Part shown: positions 26,788-34,821 of the stretch, one piece after another
Layout: the number at the start of each line of letters is the position of its first letter
Position numbering within the stretch: position 1 is the first letter of the stretch
Assembly (NCBI RefSeq): GCF_001310275.1
Contig: NZ_LGYZ01000014.1
Location: 1 to 64,000, forward strand
Direction: 5' to 3'
DNA from: Nocardia arizonensis
Lineage (GTDB): Bacteria; Actinomycetota; Actinomycetes; Mycobacteriales; Mycobacteriaceae
Length of the DNA stretch: 64,000 nucleotides
Notes under the pieces: model-generated
The model's input: the letters and a program-made list of their open reading frames with translations, nothing else
Told to the model about the DNA's origin: nothing
Database searches by the model: none
Translations under genes and position numbers: made by a program

Positions 26788-28200
26788 ATGAACGGCGACG
26801 ACCCCCAGTTCAACGCCCCAAGGCGCCGGGTGCCGCCGCCACCCCCGGGACAGCACGGCGATCCGCGCCGCCCGCCGCCGCGCCCACACAGCGAGCAGCG
26901 CCCGCCGCGGGAGCAGCGGCAGCATCCCGACCCGCGGCAGCGTCCCGACGCGCATCGCCCGCCGCCCGATCGCGGTCAGGCGCCACGGCAGGTTGAGCCG
27001 ACCAAGGTCATGCGACGTGACGAGGAGCACGCTCCGCCACTTGCCTATTCCCAGCGCCCGCCCGAGCCGGGTGTGCGTCACGCCCCGCCGCCGCGCGCCC
27101 AGCAGCGGACTCACACACCCGAACGTCGCGATGATCGGCACGCCGCGGGTCGGCACGCGCCGACCCAGCTCCCGCAGCCGTATCGCGAGGACCCGCCGCC
27201 TGCGGGCCCGCCCGGCGGGCGGCGCGGCGCCCGCGCCCCCGAGCCGCCGCGCCGGCGCCGCAAACGCCATCCGTTCCGCTGGTTCCTGATCATTCTGTTG
27301 GTTCTGATCCTCGCGGTGGTCGGCGCCGTTTTCCATCTGGACGGCAAACTGACCCGCATCGACGCGCTGACGAGCTACGCGAATCGGGTCGGCGACACCC
27401 CGGGCACCAACTGGCTGCTGGTCGGCTCGGACGGCCGCGGCGGATTGTCCGAGGAGCAGGAACGTGAACTCGCGACCGGCGGCGAGGTAGGCCCAGAGCG
27501 CACCGACACCATCATGCTGGTGCACATTCCGAAATCGGGGAAGACGACTCTGGTCAGCCTGCCGCGCGATTCCTATGTGTCCATCCCGGGCAATGGCAAG
27601 GACAAATTGAACGCGGCCTTCGCCATCGGCGGCCCGCAATTGCTGGTGCAGACCGTGGAGATCGCGACCGGTCTGCACATCGATCACTACGCGCAGGTCG
27701 GCTTCGCCGGATTCGCAGGCATCGTCGACGCGCTCGGCGGTATCGATGTCTGCGTCCCCAAGGCGATCGATGATCCGCTCGCGGGCATCAATATCCCGGA
27801 GGGTTGTCAGAAGATGGACGGCCCGACCGCCCTGGGATTCGTGCGCAGCCGCGCCACCGCACTGGCCGATATCGACCGCATGAACAATCAGCGCCTCTTC
27901 ATGTCGGCGCTGTTGCGGAAAGCCACCAGCGGCGCGACCCTCGCCAATCCGCTGCGGTTGTGGCCGCTGGCCTCCGATACGGTCGGCTCGCTGAAGGTCG
28001 ACGAGGGTGATCACCTGTGGGACCTGGGCCGACTCGGCTGGTCACTGCGCGGCGAGAGCGTCACCACGACCGTGCCCATCGGGGGATTCGACGACACCGA
28101 CAGCGGCAACGTCCTGCTGTGGGACAAGGCCAAGGCGGGCCGGTTCTTCGAGGCGCTTGCCTCGGATCAGCAGATTCCCGAGGATCTGCTCACGCGGTGA
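26788..28200 (+). CDS. LytR-CpsA-Psr (LCP) cell-wall ligase
   Basis: 470 residues from ATG 26788. The first ~160 residues are a cytoplasmic Pro/Arg-rich disordered tail. One membrane helix (about 163-183, WFLIILLVLILAVVGAVF) follows, then the extracytoplasmic LCP domain with ERTDTIMLVHIP, SLPRDSYVSIPG and GFVRSRAT, containing the Arg/Asp residues that bind polyprenyl pyrophosphate. LCP enzymes attach arabinogalactan or other glycopolymers to peptidoglycan. The place matches M. tuberculosis Rv3840, annotated as a LytR-like protein. Confidence 0.92.
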   Translation: MNGDDPQFNAPRRRVPPPPPGQHGDPRRPPPRPHSEQRPPREQRQHPDPRQRPDAHRPPPDRGQAPRQVEPTKVMRRDEEHAPPLAYSQRPPEPGVRHAPPPRAQQRTHTPERRDDRHAAGRHAPTQLPQPYREDPPPAGPPGGRRGARAPEPPRRRRKRHPFRWFLIILLVLILAVVGAVFHLDGKLTRIDALTSYANRVGDTPGTNWLLVGSDGRGGLSEEQERELATGGEVGPERTDTIMLVHIPKSGKTTLVSLPRDSYVSIPGNGKDKLNAAFAIGGPQLLVQTVEIATGLHIDHYAQVGFAGFAGIVDALGGIDVCVPKAIDDPLAGINIPEGCQKMDGPTALGFVRSRATALADIDRMNNQRLFMSALLRKATSGATLANPLRLWPLASDTVGSLKVDEGDHLWDLGRLGWSLRGESVTTTVPIGGFDDTDSGNVLLWDKAKAGRFFEALASDQQIPEDLLTR

Positions 28201-28307
28201 GCGCGCGAGAATTGTTTCTCGCGGGCAGGCCGGTGAAAGAAAAGGCAATTACGCCGTGATCGTGCGGTATTTATTCGATCGAGATATGGGCGTCGAAGCA
28301 TCCGGCG

Positions 28308-28340
28308 AAGGCCCAGCCCGTCGCGACGGGCTGGGCCTTT
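28308..28340. terminator. Perfect bidirectional hairpin
   Basis: AAGGCCCAGCCCGTC and GACGGGCTGGGCCTT form a perfect stem ending in CTTTC. It can end transcription from the LCP gene and, on the - strand, from the region carrying the small frame at 28408-28464. Confidence 0.85.
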
Positions 28341-28407
28341 CACTGGTCTCAGTGGTGGTCGCAGTGTGCGCTAACGACCACGGGATCGAATTGCGTAAGG
28401 CCGGTTC

Positions 28408-28464
28408 CTACGAGGCACTCAGCGAGCTGAGCAGCGACGTGAGCAGCGCGACAAGCAGTTCCAT
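28408..28464 (-). CDS. Candidate 18-residue hydrophobic peptide
   Basis: ATG 28464, with AGGA four bases upstream, opens MELLVALLTSLLSSLSAS, stopped by TAG 28408-28410. The peptide is Leu/Ser-rich and amphipathic or membrane-active. The strong terminator at 28308-28340 lies 68 bases beyond its stop, and a relatively AT-rich stretch (28480-28590) precedes it, so a short dedicated transcript is possible. The gene-free stretch 28201-28616 otherwise holds only this terminator and a weak iron-box half-site near 28533. The call rests on ribosome binding site and layout only. Confidence 0.35.
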   Translation of the reverse strand: MELLVALLTSLLSSLSAS

Positions 28465-28616
28465 GGTGTCCTACTTTCCTCATCTGATCGGTGTGGTCTC
28501 CCGCACCGTCACCATCTTTCGGTGATGGGGAGAACCTAACCGAGCAAAGTTTAGAAAGGAGCGTTTTTCACAAAATTACTGCCCGGGAATTCAGCGCGCC
28601 CGGTCAGGACCCGGAT

Positions 28617-29537
28617 TCAGCGCAGAGTGACCTGGCGGGAACGCAGACCGTCGCGCGAACGACGCTCCTCCGAGGTCAGCGGCGCGTCCACGGCCACCGC
28701 GGCAGCCAGCCGGGCGCCGAATTCCTTCGCCGCGTCCACCCACTCGTCAGCGTGCCGCTCGGGATCGAGATCGAAGACCGGAACCAGCAGCCCGTGCGTG
28801 CGGAACGAGCCCGCGAACCGCGAACCCTCCCCCAGATGCAGACCGCCAGACGCGTGCAACCGCGCCAGGGCCAACATCAGATCGTCCTCGTTCTCCGGCC
28901 GCACCCAGCGGATATGCGCCTTCTCGCCTGCACCGACCCACCAGGCCGCACCGATCGCGTCCGGCCCGAGATCCAACCGCGCCGAAGGCATGATCGCCTG
29001 CTTGGCCTGCTCGATGGTCAACGCGACCTGCGGATCGGGCTGCACGCCCTCGGGCACCCACCAGTCGAAATCCTGATGCACGGTGAGTTCCAGATCAGCG
29101 CCGGGATCGATGACATCGGCAAGCCCGGGACCGCCCTCGACGGTGGATACCTCGCTCAGCGAGTCACCGGGTTCGGCCGACTGCGTCCACAGGATCGCCG
29201 CGGCGATATCGGCCGACGGATCCGCGCTCTGCGCCTGCACCTGCACACCGACGAATCCGGTCGGCTGATCGCCCGCGCGCACCAGTGCCGCCACCGCACC
29301 CGGCAGTACCGTGGCGAGCACCACCGAACGCTCGGCGGCCACATCCGGCGACAGTTTCAGCGTCGCCGTCGCCGACGGCACGAATTCACGAAGGGCGACC
29401 AGATCGCACTCGGCCGCCAGACCTTCGAACGGACGTGTGACCGTCTGCGCCGCCTGCTCTTGCGCGGCCTTGCGCTCGGCCAGCCGCTGCGCCCGGTTCC
29501 CTCCGGGCTTCGGAGTGTTGCGCTTGCTCTTTCCCAC
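28617..29537 (-). CDS. DUF5926-like protein
   Basis: 306 residues from GTG 29537 (upstream ribosome binding site weak). The start GKSKRNTPKPGGNRAQRLAE is basic and typical of an actinobacterial family I recognise as DUF5926. The rest is a soluble mixed fold with AAILWTQSAEPG and HIRWVRPENEDDLMLALARL. There is no signal peptide or catalytic motif. Function unknown; the basic N-terminus could touch nucleic acid or the ribosome, but that is a guess. It lies just downstream of the GDPD gene in position but ends transcriptional readings separately. Confidence 0.75.
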   Translation of the reverse strand: MGKSKRNTPKPGGNRAQRLAERKAAQEQAAQTVTRPFEGLAAECDLVALREFVPSATATLKLSPDVAAERSVVLATVLPGAVAALVRAGDQPTGFVGVQVQAQSADPSADIAAAILWTQSAEPGDSLSEVSTVEGGPGLADVIDPGADLELTVHQDFDWWVPEGVQPDPQVALTIEQAKQAIMPSARLDLGPDAIGAAWWVGAGEKAHIRWVRPENEDDLMLALARLHASGGLHLGEGSRFAGSFRTHGLLVPVFDLDPERHADEWVDAAKEFGARLAAAVAVDAPLTSEERRSRDGLRSRQVTLR

Positions 29538-29561
29538 GGATGGTCAAACTACTACCCCGCA

Positions 29562-30323
29562 CTAGCCGAGCAGCGCTTTGGTGCGTCCGGGGTGATTGGT
29601 GGCGACCCAACTGACCCCGAGATCGGCGCACAACCGCACGTCGCCGGGATCGTCGACGGTCCAGCAGTAGGTGGCACGGCCCGCCGCGGCGGCCTTGTCG
29701 ACCAGATCGGGATGATCGCGCAAGGTCGTCACCGAGGGGCCGACGGCCGTCGCGCCCACCGTGGTCGCCGCGCTACCGCCCAGGTAACGCGAGGACTCGC
29801 CGAGCAGGACGGTCGGGAGCAGGGGCGCGGCGCGGCGGATGCGCCAGACCGCGGTGGCGGCGAAGGACATCACGACCGCGCGCGAGTGGTCGGCCGAAGC
29901 CGGGGCCGCGATGCCGAACCGCTGGAGTTCGGCCAGCAGTTTGTTCTCCACCAGCGCGCCGTAGCGCACCGGATGTTTGGTCTCGATGAACAGTTTGGTC
30001 GGTCTGCTGCGCCAGTCCAGCACCAGGCCGATCAATTCGCTCAGCGTCAGCACCGAGGCCGGCTCACCGTCGCCACCGAAGTCGAGTTCGCGAAGCTCGT
30101 CGAGGGTCATCTCGCTGACCAGGCCGGAACCGGAGGAGGTGCGGTCGACCGTGCGGTCGTGTACGCAGACCAGATGTCCGTCCCGGGTGAGCCGTACATC
30201 GCATTCCACACCGTCGGCGCCCTCCTCGAGCGCCAGTTCGTACGCGGCGAGCGTGTGCTCGGGGCGCGCCGCCGAGGCTCCCCGGTGCGCGACCACGAAC
30301 GGCGCGCGACTGCCCTGGCTCAC
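29562..30323 (-). CDS. glpQ: Glycerophosphodiester phosphodiesterase
   Basis: 253 residues from GTG 30323, which overlaps the upstream stop by four bases. GDPD motifs are clear: VVAHRGASAARPEHT (catalytic His, Arg, Glu), GADGVECDVRLTRDG and CVHDRTVDRTS (second His). No signal peptide, so it is cytoplasmic. It hydrolyses glycerophosphodiesters to glycerol-3-phosphate and alcohol, recycling phospholipid head groups. It corresponds to glpQ1 (Rv3842c) in the recalled mycobacterial order. Confidence 0.93.
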   Translation of the reverse strand: MSQGSRAPFVVAHRGASAARPEHTLAAYELALEEGADGVECDVRLTRDGHLVCVHDRTVDRTSSGSGLVSEMTLDELRELDFGGDGEPASVLTLSELIGLVLDWRSRPTKLFIETKHPVRYGALVENKLLAELQRFGIAAPASADHSRAVVMSFAATAVWRIRRAAPLLPTVLLGESSRYLGGSAATTVGATAVGPSVTTLRDHPDLVDKAAAAGRATYCWTVDDPGDVRLCADLGVSWVATNHPGRTKALLG

Positions 30324-31432
30324 TTGGCCATAACCTCCTCGTGCTTACGATCCACGGCGTTGCCGGTATCCCGATCTTCGGCGATGTCCTCGGTCGCCGC
30401 ATTTCGGGCCGCCGCAGTCCGGGCCGCCGCAGTCCGGGCCGTCGACTCTTCCTCCCCCGCGGCGGCTTCGTCCGCCACGTGACCGGGATGGACCGGTTCG
30501 ATGACCGGCGCCACCGGTTCGGCGGCGACCACCCACCGGCGCTCGGTCCGCGTGCCGCCGAGCAGATTCCGGCCATCGAGGTAGCGCAGCACCCACAAGG
30601 TCAGCACGGCCAGCGTCGCGGCCCAGATATCGGTGAACGCAGTGAACAGGACGCCGTCGGCCTTGGCCTGCAAGGAATCCGCGGTCCGCCACAGCAGCGC
30701 CGCCGCGACCAGCGCCCCGCCCGCCAGCCAGGCGCACCACCAGATCCGCACCGCGCGCAGGGCGCGCGGATCGGCGGCGGTGCGCGCCAGCTCGGTGAGG
30801 AACACGCCGGGCCAGAGCAAGTTGATTACCGGAATCAGACTGCCGAGCGCGAGGGTGCGCGGCGCGCGCGGATCACGGTGCCCCGCCCGCGCGTAGGCGG
30901 CGGCGCGGGTGTCGATCAGCCACACCACCGCTGCGATGGCGGCGGCGAAGCCCGCGGCCATCGCCAAGGTGCTCGAGGCGGTGACGAGGGCGTCGGACAG
31001 TCGCAACAGCCACGGGTCGATCAGGCGGGTGCGGTTGCGCAGCAGGATTCCGTAGCGCAGCAGTTCACTGAGTCCGGCGAGCCCGAACATCGTCGCGGTG
31101 AGGATCAGCAGGGTGTGCACACGCGCGCCGAAGCCCGCGAAACGGCGCGGGCGCGGCGCCGCCGGGGCGGGGGGGCGATCGGCCAGACCCCAGGTCGGCA
31201 TGTGGTCGTAGGCGGGGGTCCGGGTAGGAGACGCGACCGAGGCGCTGTGCGCGGGGCGGTTGCGGTGATCGGGTCGCCGCGCCACCCACCGGTAGTTGCG
31301 GCGCTCGGGCGGGCCGTCGATCGGTCCGGGCGAGAGCAGGACGCCGCGGCAGCGCGGGCACCAGTGCATCGGGGCGCCCTGCACCCCCCAGCGCGCGCCG
31401 CAGCGCGCACACGGCTGCACGACCGTACTCAT
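30320..31432 (-). CDS. DUF4328 membrane protein with N-terminal zinc ribbon
   Basis: 370 residues; ATG 31432 has AGGAGG five bases upstream. The first 35 residues hold two Cys pairs (CARCGARW, HWCPRC), a zinc ribbon. A Pro-rich linker leads to about five membrane helices (130-310), including the IPVINLLWPGVFLTELAR block typical of DUF4328. The C-terminal tail is Ala/Arg/Glu-rich and contains a short repeat. It is translationally coupled to glpQ, in the place of Rv3843c. Function unknown. Confidence 0.82.
   Translation of the reverse strand: MSTVVQPCARCGARWGVQGAPMHWCPRCRGVLLSPGPIDGPPERRNYRWVARRPDHRNRPAHSASVASPTRTPAYDHMPTWGLADRPPAPAAPRPRRFAGFGARVHTLLILTATMFGLAGLSELLRYGILLRNRTRLIDPWLLRLSDALVTASSTLAMAAGFAAAIAAVVWLIDTRAAAYARAGHRDPRAPRTLALGSLIPVINLLWPGVFLTELARTAADPRALRAVRIWWCAWLAGGALVAAALLWRTADSLQAKADGVLFTAFTDIWAATLAVLTLWVLRYLDGRNLLGGTRTERRWVVAAEPVAPVIEPVHPGHVADEAAAGEEESTARTAAARTAAARNAATEDIAEDRDTGNAVDRKHEEVMAK
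30406..30441 (-). repeat. 15-bp tandem repeat inside the DUF4328 gene
   Basis: GGGCCGCCGCAGTCC occurs twice in tandem (30406-30420, 30421-30435) and begins a third time. In the protein it gives a repeated ARTAA unit in the C-terminal tail. The unit is a multiple of three, so copy-number change would keep the frame. Confidence 0.8.
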
Positions 31433-31493
31433 GGCTGCCTCCTCAGCGACGGCGACCGGTGTGCGTCGATTCGATCGGCGCACCTCGTCCTCG

Positions 31494-31856
31494 TCAGTAG
31501 ATCTTCGCCTGCCTGCCGCCGTCGGCGATCAGCGGCCGTCCGGCCCGCTGCCAGGCCACCATCCCGTCGCTCACGTTGATCGGCTCGAATCCGACATGTG
31601 CCAGATATCTGACCACTTCGACGGACCGGCCGCCCTGTCGGCAGACGACATACAGGTCGATGTCGTAGTCGAGTTCGTCGATCCGCGCGGGCACGTCGAC
31701 CATCGGGATGTGGATCGCGCCCGGTGCGTGTCCGAGCTCCCATTCGTCGTCCTCGCGGACGTCGAGCAGGATCGCCCGCACACCCGCGGGGCCGGTCCGG
31801 TCGAATTCGCCGGGCACGTCCCTGGCCGGAATCGACGCGATCTCGGAGCTTGTCAC
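31494..31856 (-). CDS. Rhodanese-domain protein
   Basis: 120 residues, a single rhodanese domain, from GTG 31856 with AGGA eight bases upstream. The active-site loop is CRQGGRS with the persulfide-forming Cys, preceded by LLDVREDDEWELGHAPGAIH, the usual entry motif. Such proteins carry sulfane sulfur, often in sulfur transfer or redox sensing. It is 61 bases upstream of the DUF4328 gene on the same strand and may head that operon. A palindrome at 31936-31950 lies in its promoter region. Confidence 0.92.
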   Translation of the reverse strand: MTSSEIASIPARDVPGEFDRTGPAGVRAILLDVREDDEWELGHAPGAIHIPMVDVPARIDELDYDIDLYVVCRQGGRSVEVVRYLAHVGFEPINVSDGMVAWQRAGRPLIADGGRQAKIY

Positions 31857-31935
31857 GATTCGATCCTGCCACGACCGCCGCGATACGGGGGAGTACCGGT
31901 CCGGCGCGGACCCTGTCGGGACATCGGGGGAATTT

Positions 31936-31950
31936 CAAACTTAGAGTTTG
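31936..31950. promoter_or_regulatory. Palindrome in the rhodanese promoter region
   Basis: CAAACT-TAG-AGTTTG is a perfect 6-3-6 inverted repeat in an AT-rich patch 80 bases upstream of the rhodanese start. It has the look of an operator for a dimeric repressor such as MarR or TetR type; the regulator is unknown. Confidence 0.5.
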
Positions 31951-31994
31951 TTATTTGCGGCATTTCCCGCTCGATACCCCGTTGTCGATGCGAG

Positions 31995-32032
31995 TTATCC
32001 ACATAATCCACAAACTGATCCACAGCTTGTGG
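31995..32032. promoter_or_regulatory. DnaA-box cluster
   Basis: TTATCCACA (31995-32003), TAATCCACA (32004-32012) and TGATCCACA (32016-32024) lie in direct orientation, followed by an inverted TGTGG (ending 32032). The first is the exact DnaA-box consensus and the others differ at one position each. The gene-free stretch 31857-32362 also has a short repeat, ACGACCCGACAA, near 32085-32105, and no supported gene. It is not the dnaA-dnaN origin, as no such genes are near. Confidence 0.65.
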
Positions 32033-32362
32033 TCCTTCCCGGGACAAAGCCGCGTGGCTCGACGGTCGAGCAGAACGATCGACAACGACCCGACAACGAC
32101 CCGACAACACTGGCGAACACCGGCGAACACCACGCCCCAGCCCGTCCCGCCGCGAACGCGAAGCGTTGCGAACGACCGTTCCGGAACTCCCCTCCTGACA
32201 TCCCGGAGCGGTCATTCGCCGCCACGGCGGAACCGGTGCCCGATTTGGTTCCGACAACAACTTGGACGCCGCTCGCACCGATTCGGTTCCATCGAAATTC
32301 GGCGAACACCACCGAAAAGTGAAATACGCGGTTCCCGCGTGGGGGGTCGGTAGCCTGGTCGC

Positions 32363-32974
32363 ATGAACGCGAGCAGGGGGCTTGTCGACGGATTGGACAC
32401 AACCGGACTCGATACCGCGCTGGCGGAGGCGAAATGCCTCGGCGTCCAAGTCGACGCCGCGGCCCGCACACTGCGACTCGACCTCGAGGTGCTGACATTG
32501 ACCGCCGACGGGCGGACGATCAACGATCACCGGGTCGGATTGACCTTCACCGGAGTCGGACGCGTCGCCGCATCCCTGCGCGAACAGCGCTGGGACGATA
32601 CCGAACCCCGGGTGCTGCCACTGCAACTCGATGGACTCGCCGAGGCCATCCGCAGTTTCGGCGGCGGCAGGCTGCACGGCTGGGAGTTCGTCGACCTCGA
32701 CGACAGCGGCTGGACGCTGTGGAGCGAATTGCTCAGCTTCGACACCGCCATCGACAACCACATCTGCCCGCACGTCATCGAGTTCTCCCAAGAAGAGGGC
32801 ATCGACCCGCGCGAGCTCGACGTGCGTGTGTGGTTCGACGGCATGAGCATCCACGACGCCGACGGTCGCGAAGTCCCGATCGCCGAGTTCATCGCGGGCG
32901 GGGCGCGGTGGTGGGCGGCGCACGCCGCGGCCGATCCGCGAACCATCCGCCCCGGCATCGTGCCGCCGCTCTGA
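32363..32974 (+). CDS. Conserved-looking hypothetical protein
   Basis: 203 residues from ATG 32363. The composition is soluble and acidic, with alternating beta strands and a Trp-rich centre ([18 protein letters not shown]) and a second block [20 protein letters not shown]. There is no signal peptide, membrane helix or familiar motif. Even codon use and clear third-position GC bias support a real gene. It precedes sodA by 218 bases on the same strand; that gap argues against a shared operon. Function unknown. Confidence 0.65.
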   Translation: MNASRGLVDGLDTTGLDTALAEAKCLGVQVDAAARTLRLDLEVLTLTADGRTINDHRVGLTFTGVGRVAASLREQRWDDTEPRVLPLQLDGLAEAIRSFGGGRLHGWEFVDLDDSGWTLWSELLSFDTAIDNHICPHVIEFSQEEGIDPRELDVRVWFDGMSIHDADGREVPIAEFIAGGARWWAAHAAADPRTIRPGIVPPL

Positions 32975-33192
32975 AGTCCGTCCGCCCACTGGCTCGCGGC
33001 GGTGGGACATGGTTCGATCGAATGCGCGCGGGTACGACGAGAGACGAAGTTCGCCATCAGACGGGTCGGCCCGCGGGGGCAGCCGGAATAGCGGGGGCTT
33101 CGGACCGGGTTGGACCCTGCGGGTGTACGAATGATGGCTGGGGTGCGCGCGAGAGTCCGGGCGCATCCGGCCCGACATTAGGAAGGGACATC

Positions 33193-33816
33193 GTGGCTGA
33201 GTACACGCTGCCAGATCTGGATTACGACTACAGCGCCCTGGAGCCCCATATCTCCGGGCAGATCAACGAGATTCATCATTCCAAGCACCATGCCGCCTAT
33301 GTCGCGGGCGTGAACACCGCCCTCGAGAAGCTGGAAGCGGCTCGCGAGGCAGGCGATCACGGCGCCATCTTCCTGTTCGAGAAGAATCTCGCCTTCCACC
33401 TCGGCGGTCACGTCAACCACTCGATCTGGTGGAAGAACCTGTCCCCCAACGGCGGTGACAAGCCGGTCGGCGAGCTCGCCGCCGCCATAGACGACCAGTT
33501 CGGTTCGTTCGACAAGTTCCGCGCGCAGTTCACCGCGGCCGCCAACGGCCTGCAGGGTTCGGGCTGGGCCGTTCTCGGCTACGACACCCTCGGCCAGAAG
33601 TTGCTGACCTTCCAGCTCTACGATCAGCAGGCCAACGTGCCGCTCGGCATCATCCCGCTGCTCCAGGTCGACATGTGGGAGCACGCGTTCTACCTCCAGT
33701 ACAAGAACGTCAAGGCCGACTATGTGACAGCGTTCTGGAACGTCGTCAACTGGGAGGACGTGCAGGAGCGTTTCGCCCGCGCTGTCAGCCAGGGCAAGGG
33801 CCTCATCTTCGGCTGA
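33193..33816 (+). CDS. sodA: Superoxide dismutase [Fe/Mn]
   Basis: 207 residues from GTG 33193 with GGAAGGG five bases upstream. Sequence is very close to M. tuberculosis Sod[21 protein letters not shown], metal ligand His28 in EIHHSKHH, and the C-terminal signature DMWEHAFY with ligand Asp and His. No signal peptide is present; mycobacterial and nocardial homologues are nonetheless found outside the cell. It dismutates superoxide to peroxide and oxygen. Metal choice between Fe and Mn cannot be fixed from sequence; the Mn riboswitch 1.4 kb downstream is suggestive. Confidence 0.97.
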   Translation: MAEYTLPDLDYDYSALEPHISGQINEIHHSKHHAAYVAGVNTALEKLEAAREAGDHGAIFLFEKNLAFHLGGHVNHSIWWKNLSPNGGDKPVGELAAAIDDQFGSFDKFRAQFTAAANGLQGSGWAVLGYDTLGQKLLTFQLYDQQANVPLGIIPLLQVDMWEHAFYLQYKNVKADYVTAFWNVVNWEDVQERFARAVSQGKGLIFG

Positions 33817-33835
33817 TCCCGCCCCATTCGCACCC

Positions 33836-33870
33836 GGACCCCCGCCGCGCACACCGTGCGGCGGGGGTCC
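33836..33870 (+). terminator. Terminator hairpin of sodA
   Basis: GGACCCCCGCCGC (33836-33848) pairs perfectly with GCGGCGGGGGTCC (33858-33870) across a 9-base loop, 19 bases after the sodA stop. Confidence 0.8.
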
Positions 33871-33998
33871 CGCGTATCGGGCCACCGACATGGCCGGCAC
33901 TCTCTGGTACTTGTGTGCCAGGTGACACCTGGGTCATTGTCGGATTCCACAGTTCGAGGACGGGCAAAGCCGCCCCCGGTTCCATGACGGGAGGCATC

Positions 33999-34526
33999 AT
34001 GCGTGCAAACGAACCCATCGGCATCACGCCGTTCCACGCGAGCGGGTCACTGAGAGGCTTCGTCATCTCCGGCCGCTGGCCGGACACCACCAAGGAATGG
34101 GCGCAGGTTCTGGTGCTCGCGGTACGGGTGGCGACGCTGCCCGGTCTGCTGACCACCTCGACCGTTTTCGGCGTCCGCGAGGAGCTGCCCGACGAACCCA
34201 TGCCCGGCACCGTCGGCATGGTCATGGCCGAGGGCACGGTACTCGGCGAGCAGGCGCTGAGCCCGGGTCGGTTCGCCGATCACGTGCCGCCCGCTCTGCT
34301 GATGCTGCATCCGCCGTCGCAGACGCGACCGTCGCTGCCCGAATGCGCGGGGGCGGCATCGGGCTGCGTGCTGCTGCCCGGCGTGCCGCATCTGGGTCTG
34401 GAACACCGCGCGGCGTGGGCCGAAGCGGAATCCGACGGTACGGTGACCTCGCTGGTCAGCCGGGTCGGACTCGATCCGATCAGTGATCCCGACACCGCGG
34501 TTCTGGCTATGCTGCTGGCCGCGTAA
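33999..34526 (+). CDS. Hypothetical protein (Rv3847-like)
   Basis: 175 residues. ATG 33999 has GGGAGG four bases upstream; an ATG 15 bases earlier in frame lies within that site's flank and is less likely. The sequence has LRGFVISGRWPDTTKEWAQV and an extended hydrophobic middle, without a clear membrane helix or enzyme motif. It sits between sodA and the TMEM165-type gene, matching the recalled place of M. tuberculosis Rv3847, a conserved protein of unknown function. Confidence 0.75.
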   Translation: MRANEPIGITPFHASGSLRGFVISGRWPDTTKEWAQVLVLAVRVATLPGLLTTSTVFGVREELPDEPMPGTVGMVMAEGTVLGEQALSPGRFADHVPPALLMLHPPSQTRPSLPECAGAASGCVLLPGVPHLGLEHRAAWAEAESDGTVTSLVSRVGLDPISDPDTAVLAMLLAA

Positions 34527-34624
34527 GGGTACCCGAAGTTCTGCGATTGGATCTCCAAACTTATTGTGCGCGCGGCGATTTGGATTGCACCCGGTTGTCA
34601 GGACCACCTCGCCGCGGGTACAGT

Positions 34625-34815
34625 CGGTAGCAGCGAAGGGGAGTAGCCCCCAATCACACAATCGACATACTGATCCGCGCACCCCGTCGGGGTCGCGGGT
34701 CCGGTTGTGTGAACCGGACTCGATTCGGTGGGCGAGACCTTCGGCCTGACAAGTTCGCGTTGTCGGCCGGAGGCGTGCTCGTATTCCGGCAGGCAGGCCG
34801 AGGATCCGGGGAGCC
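34625..34815 (+). ncRNA. yybP-ykoY manganese riboswitch
   Basis: The leader of the TMEM165/GDT1 gene has the class hallmarks: AAGGGGAGTAGCCCCCAAT (from 34636), TCGACATACTG (34662-34672), a variable GC-rich arm, and GCGAGACCTTCGGCC (34732-34746). A later hairpin GGCCTGACAA/TTGTCGGCC overlaps the end of the aptamer and could mask expression signals; the ribosome binding site GGGGAG is at 34808-34813. Known members bind Mn2+ and turn on Mn exporters of exactly this family. Boundaries are approximate. Confidence 0.88.
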
Positions 34816-34821
34816 GCACAC

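Noticed and set aside
28525..28560. Second iron box
   Set aside because: Only one half-site (CCTAACC) matches; the other half is poor.
31995..32498. Replication origin (oriC)
   Set aside because: DnaA boxes are present, but dnaA, dnaN, rpmH and a larger box array are missing.
31853..33178. 441-codon frame on the - strand over 32363-32974
   Set aside because: Low-complexity sequence spanning gene-free DNA and antisense to the better supported + strand gene.
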